8,739 bases of DNA from contig DGFC01000133.1 in assembly GCA_002391465.1 (NCBI GenBank), positions 2,201 to 10,939 of the forward strand, in the 5' to 3' direction. The notes below the pieces were generated by a model that ran no database searches, was not told the origin of the DNA, and worked only from the letters and a program-made list of their open reading frames with translations. Positions 6,503 to 8,739 of the stretch are shown here, one piece after another. This DNA comes from Firmicutes bacterium UBA3910 (lineage in GTDB: Bacteria; Bacillota; Limnochordia; Darwinibacteriales; Darwinibacteriaceae). The stretch's first letter is position 1. Each line of letters starts with the position of its first letter. The position numbers and the translations under genes are program-made.

Positions 6503-8061
6503 AGCTCTCCCCCTCCGGCTACCGCACTTGTCCGGTCGTCTGATACGCCCGCCATCATGAGGCCGAGTTTCTCTTCAGTCGCCTCTTCCCGGTCCACAAT
6601 GCCCACGATGCGCCCTTCGTACATAACCGCAATCCTATCCGCCAAGGCCAAGATCTCATCCAACTCCAGGGAAAAGAGAAGCACTGCCTTTTGGGCGTCC
6701 CTGGCCTCAATTAGGCGCGTGTGGACAAATTCAATGGCACCAACGTCCAGTCCCCTAGTAGGTTGGGCAGCTACAATCAACTCCGGTTCCTGAGCCAACT
6801 CCCTGGCCACAATCACCTTCTGCTGGTTGCCGCCTGAAAGGGAACTGGCAAGCACGTCTTCATTGGGCGTGCGCACATCGTACTCTTCAATCAATTCCCG
6901 TGCCTCTTGTTTGATTACTTCCCAATCCAAGACAGTCTTGTTGCTGAACGGCGGCGCGTAATAGGTACGCAAAACCATATTCTCAGCAATGGAAAATTCC
7001 AGAACAAGGCCATGGCGATGCCTATCCGCCGGAATGTGCACCACCTTGGATTCAAACACGCGGCGTGAGGAAAGATTGGTAATGTCTTTACCGTTTAACA
7101 CGATCTGACCAGAAGTGGCTTTCCGCATACCCGTAATGGCCTCAGCCAGTTCGTTCTGACCGTTGCCGTCTACACCGGCAATGCCCAGTATTTCCCCTGC
7201 CCTAACGGAAAGGGAAACACCTGATAAGGCAGGTAAGTGCCGATCATCCTGCACATGGAGATCGGTAATGCGGAACATCTCCGGTCCCGGTTTGGCCGGT
7301 TCCTTGCTCACCACAAGTTCCACATCGCGACCCACCATCATTCGGGCCAAGTCGTTAACGTTTGTTTCCGCAGTGGTAACGCTTCCGATGATCCGTCCCC
7401 TGCGGATAACGGTCACCCGATCGGAAATCTCCATTACTTCCTTCAGCTTGTGGCTGATGAAGATAATGGACTTACCCATTTCCGTCAGGTTACGCATAAT
7501 TGTAAACAGCTCCCCGACTTCCTGGGGTGTCAAAACAGCGGTAGGTTCATCCAACACCAGGATTTCAGCCCCGCGTAAAAGTGCTTTGAGAATTTCCACC
7601 CGCTGCTGCATGCCTACGGAAATATTCATAACCTTGGCGTGGGGATCAATGGCCAGGCCGTATTCCCTTGAAACGTCTTCCACCTGTCTAACAGCAGCTG
7701 CCATGTCTAAAAAGACCCCGCCGCGTTTTGGTTCTGTCCCCAGAACCAAATTCTCCACAACGGAAAACTGGGGAATAAGCATAAAGTGCTGATGAACCAT
7801 GCCGATACCTAAGCTCAAGGCATCATTTGGCTCATTAATCTCCCGCTTTTCCCCGTGGACGTAAATCTCCCCTTCGTCCGCCTGGTACAAACCATAGAGG
7901 ATTTTCATCAGGGTGCTTTTACCGGCTCCGTTTTCACCCAATAAAGTATGAATCTCACCCTTCTTCAATGTAAAATCCACATCGGCATTTGCAACAACAC
8001 CAGGAAATCTTTTGGTGATACCCCGCATTTCCAATACAAGCTTTTCATGGGGCGATACCAT
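6499..8061 (-). CDS. nupO: Double ABC ATPase of a nucleoside-type importer (NupO/YufO-like)
   Basis: A 520-residue cytoplasmic protein with two ABC domains in tandem. The first has a complete active-site set: GENGAGKST at 42-50, Q-loop Q91, signature SVGMQQ at 148-153, Walker B LVLDEPT with D171 and E172, and switch H204. The second has the canonical signature LSGGNQQ at 408-414, but its Walker A is GVDGNGQ (296-302) with Q in place of K, its Walker B region reads VAAQPTRGLD with Q433 where the catalytic glutamate is expected, and it lacks the switch His (FSLELDE). That asymmetry is usual in the sugar/nucleoside double-ATPase family and implies mainly one hydrolytic site. I start it at ATG 8061-8059, six bases after AGGGGGGA. 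An earlier ATG at 8112 falls inside a hairpin loop and adds 17 residues unlike the family. It overlaps the next gene by four bases (ATGA). The substrate is inferred from the BMP-type binding protein. Confidence 0.94.
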   Translation of the reverse strand: MVSPHEKLVLEMRGITKRFPGVVANADVDFTLKKGEIHTLLGENGAGKSTLMKILYGLYQADEGEIYVHGEKREINEPNDALSLGIGMVHQHFMLIPQFSVVENLVLGTEPKRGGVFLDMAAAVRQVEDVSREYGLAIDPHAKVMNISVGMQQRVEILKALLRGAEILVLDEPTAVLTPQEVGELFTIMRNLTEMGKSIIFISHKLKEVMEISDRVTVIRRGRIIGSVTTAETNVNDLARMMVGRDVELVVSKEPAKPGPEMFRITDLHVQDDRHLPALSGVSLSVRAGEILGIAGVDGNGQNELAEAITGMRKATSGQIVLNGKDITNLSSRRVFESKVVHIPADRHRHGLVLEFSIAENMVLRTYYAPPFSNKTVLDWEVIKQEARELIEEYDVRTPNEDVLASSLSGGNQQKVIVARELAQEPELIVAAQPTRGLDVGAIEFVHTRLIEARDAQKAVLLFSLELDEILALADRIAVMYEGRIVGIVDREEATEEKLGLMMAGVSDDRTSAVAGGGEL

Positions 8062-8139
8062 CCAAATCCCCCCTATCGTGTGAGGCGCCGGGACATTTAT
8101 CCCGGCGCCCAAATATCCTATTTACATCTTCTTACAGAT
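8062..8139 (-). promoter_or_regulatory. Intercistronic spacer with a perfect 10-bp hairpin after the binding-protein gene
   Basis: The 78-base gap contains GGCGCCGGGA (8084-8093) and TCCCGGCGCC (8100-8109) around a 6-base loop. No T-run follows on either strand, so it does not look like a full intrinsic terminator. It could stabilise the 3' end of a processed binding-protein message or reduce read-through, either of which would raise binding protein over the ATPase and permeases, as is common in importer operons. The ATPase ribosome binding site AGGGGGGA lies downstream of the hairpin. The structure is seen directly; the role is inferred. Confidence 0.65.
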
Positions 8140-8739
8140 TTACTTATTGATTACTTTGTAGACGTCGCTGGGGAACTCCGGTACAACAAAGTCGCCGGAA
8201 GCGATCCGTTCAGCCCACTCCAGAGCGGCAGCTATTGCCTCAGGAGAAGCATTGTTGGTGTCACCAGTTACGATGCCTACGCCTTCTACATCAAGGCCGA
8301 GGGCGATGGTCTGTCCCTTGAAGTTGGGATCGAGCAGCATCAAGGTACCCTCAAACACACCAACGTCAACCCGCTTGATCATGGAGTTCAGAACAGCGTT
8401 GGGTGCTACGTGAGCCTGGTCGGAGTCTACACCGATTCCCCATACGCCCTGCTCTTCACAGGCTTCGATCATGCCCAGGCCGGTTGCACCAGCGGCGTGG
8501 AAGATAACGTCTGCACCGCGGCGGATCATGGACTCGGTAACTGCTTTACCCTTGGCCGGGTCGTCGAATGCGCCGGTATAGTTGCCGATGATCTCGATGT
8601 CAGGATCGACGGACCAAACACCTGCTTTGAAACCAGCTTCGAATCTCTCGATTACCGGAATCTGGATACCACCCACAAAACCAACTTTGCCGGTCTTGGT
8701 GGTTTCGGCAGCCAATACGCCTACCAGGAAGGAACCTTC
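8140..8739 (-). CDS. bmpA: BMP-family substrate-binding protein of the nucleoside-type ABC importer (partial, N-terminus beyond right edge)
   Basis: The last 199 codons of a periplasmic-binding-type lipoprotein of the BMP/PnrA/Med family; the frame enters from the right edge, so signal peptide, lipobox and first lobe are not visible. Family features are EGSFLVGVLA followed by KTGKVGFVGG, an ERFEAGFKAGV helix, GADVIFHAAGATGLG, VWGIGVDSDQ and VLNSMIKRVDVGV near the end. In PnrA the aspartate in the region matching GVDSDQ contacts the nucleoside ribose; assigning that role here is by homology. The protein should sit outside the membrane and deliver ligand to the two permeases encoded downstream. 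A full family member is usually around 330-370 residues, so 40-50% is missing. An in-frame TTG at 8715 is inside the conserved fold and is not a real start. The gene is followed by a hairpin and then the ATPase gene. The family call is firm. Nucleoside as ligand is likely but unproven, since related proteins were also misnamed as basic membrane antigens. Confidence 0.93.
   Translation of the reverse strand, partial: EGSFLVGVLAAETTKTGKVGFVGGIQIPVIERFEAGFKAGVWSVDPDIEIIGNYTGAFDDPAKGKAVTESMIRRGADVIFHAAGATGLGMIEACEEQGVWGIGVDSDQAHVAPNAVLNSMIKRVDVGVFEGTLMLLDPNFKGQTIALGLDVEGVGIVTGDTNNASPEAIAAALEWAERIASGDFVVPEFPSDVYKVINK

Noticed and set aside
7163..7792. Plus-strand open frame of 209 codons opposite the ABC ATPase gene
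   Set aside because: It is wholly antisense to conserved ATPase motifs, with low-complexity Ser/Thr/Arg composition and no domain features.
8084..8109. The hairpin after the binding-protein gene as an intrinsic terminator
   Set aside because: There is no T-run on either side; the following bases on the transcribed strand are mixed and then G-rich.
8062..8112. A 17-residue upstream start for the ABC ATPase at 8112
   Set aside because: The ATG is in the loop of the hairpin, has no ribosome site, and the added residues do not match the family; ATG 8061 has AGGGGGGA six bases upstream.
8713..8715. TTG as the true start of the binding-protein gene
   Set aside because: The frame continues upstream to the window edge with conserved residues (EGSFLVGV), so this is an internal leucine codon.

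Overview
The window looks like chromosomal DNA from a Gram-positive Bacillota (Firmicutes) bacterium, probably of the Clostridia or a related anaerobic lineage. This is an inference. It rests on strong GGAGG-type ribosome binding sites, a yhaO-yhaN pair as in Bacillus, a BMP-lipoprotein nucleoside ABC operon in nupNOPQ order, and a secreted protein with a copper-amine-oxidase-N-type domain, which is common in Clostridia and Paenibacilli. GC content is slightly above 50% by eye. Coding density is very high and no gap reaches 300 bases. I see no tRNA, rRNA, CRISPR array, insertion sequence or phage gene.

Layout. (1) Bases 1-3490, minus strand: a two-gene nuclease/ATPase operon. The first gene (2165-3490) encodes a Mre11/SbcD-type phosphoesterase like YhaO. 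The second (1-2162, running off the left edge) encodes a Rad50/SbcC-like ATPase of the YhaN type, with a pair of membrane helices inside its coiled coil. The ATPase appears to start at a rare ATT codon placed two bases after the nuclease stop. (2) Bases 3491-3613: a divergent intergenic region with two short GC-rich dyads. (3) Bases 3614-4408, plus strand: a secreted two-domain protein, with a copper-amine-oxidase-N-like domain followed by a PrcB C-terminal-like domain. (4) Bases 4415-4460: a strong hairpin that can terminate transcription from both sides. (5) Bases 4461-8739, minus strand: an ABC importer operon of the BMP/NupNOPQ nucleoside family. In transcription order it has the substrate-binding protein (5' part beyond the right edge), a 78-base spacer with a perfect 10-bp hairpin, the double ATPase, permease 1 and permease 2. 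The last three genes overlap by 4 bases and then by 1 base.

How the genes work together. The ABC genes form one complete importer apart from the missing N-terminus of the binding protein. The binding protein captures a nucleoside-like ligand outside the cell, two different permeases form the channel, and one protein carrying both ATPase domains drives import. The YhaO and YhaN proteins should form a Mre11-Rad50-like complex acting on DNA or RNA ends, possibly at the membrane. The secreted protein between the two operons has its own transcription unit and no evident link to either. I did not find convincing evidence of an undescribed multi-gene system. The points most worth a second look are the ATT start, the membrane hairpin in the Rad50-like protein, the secreted two-domain protein, and the hairpin after the binding-protein gene.
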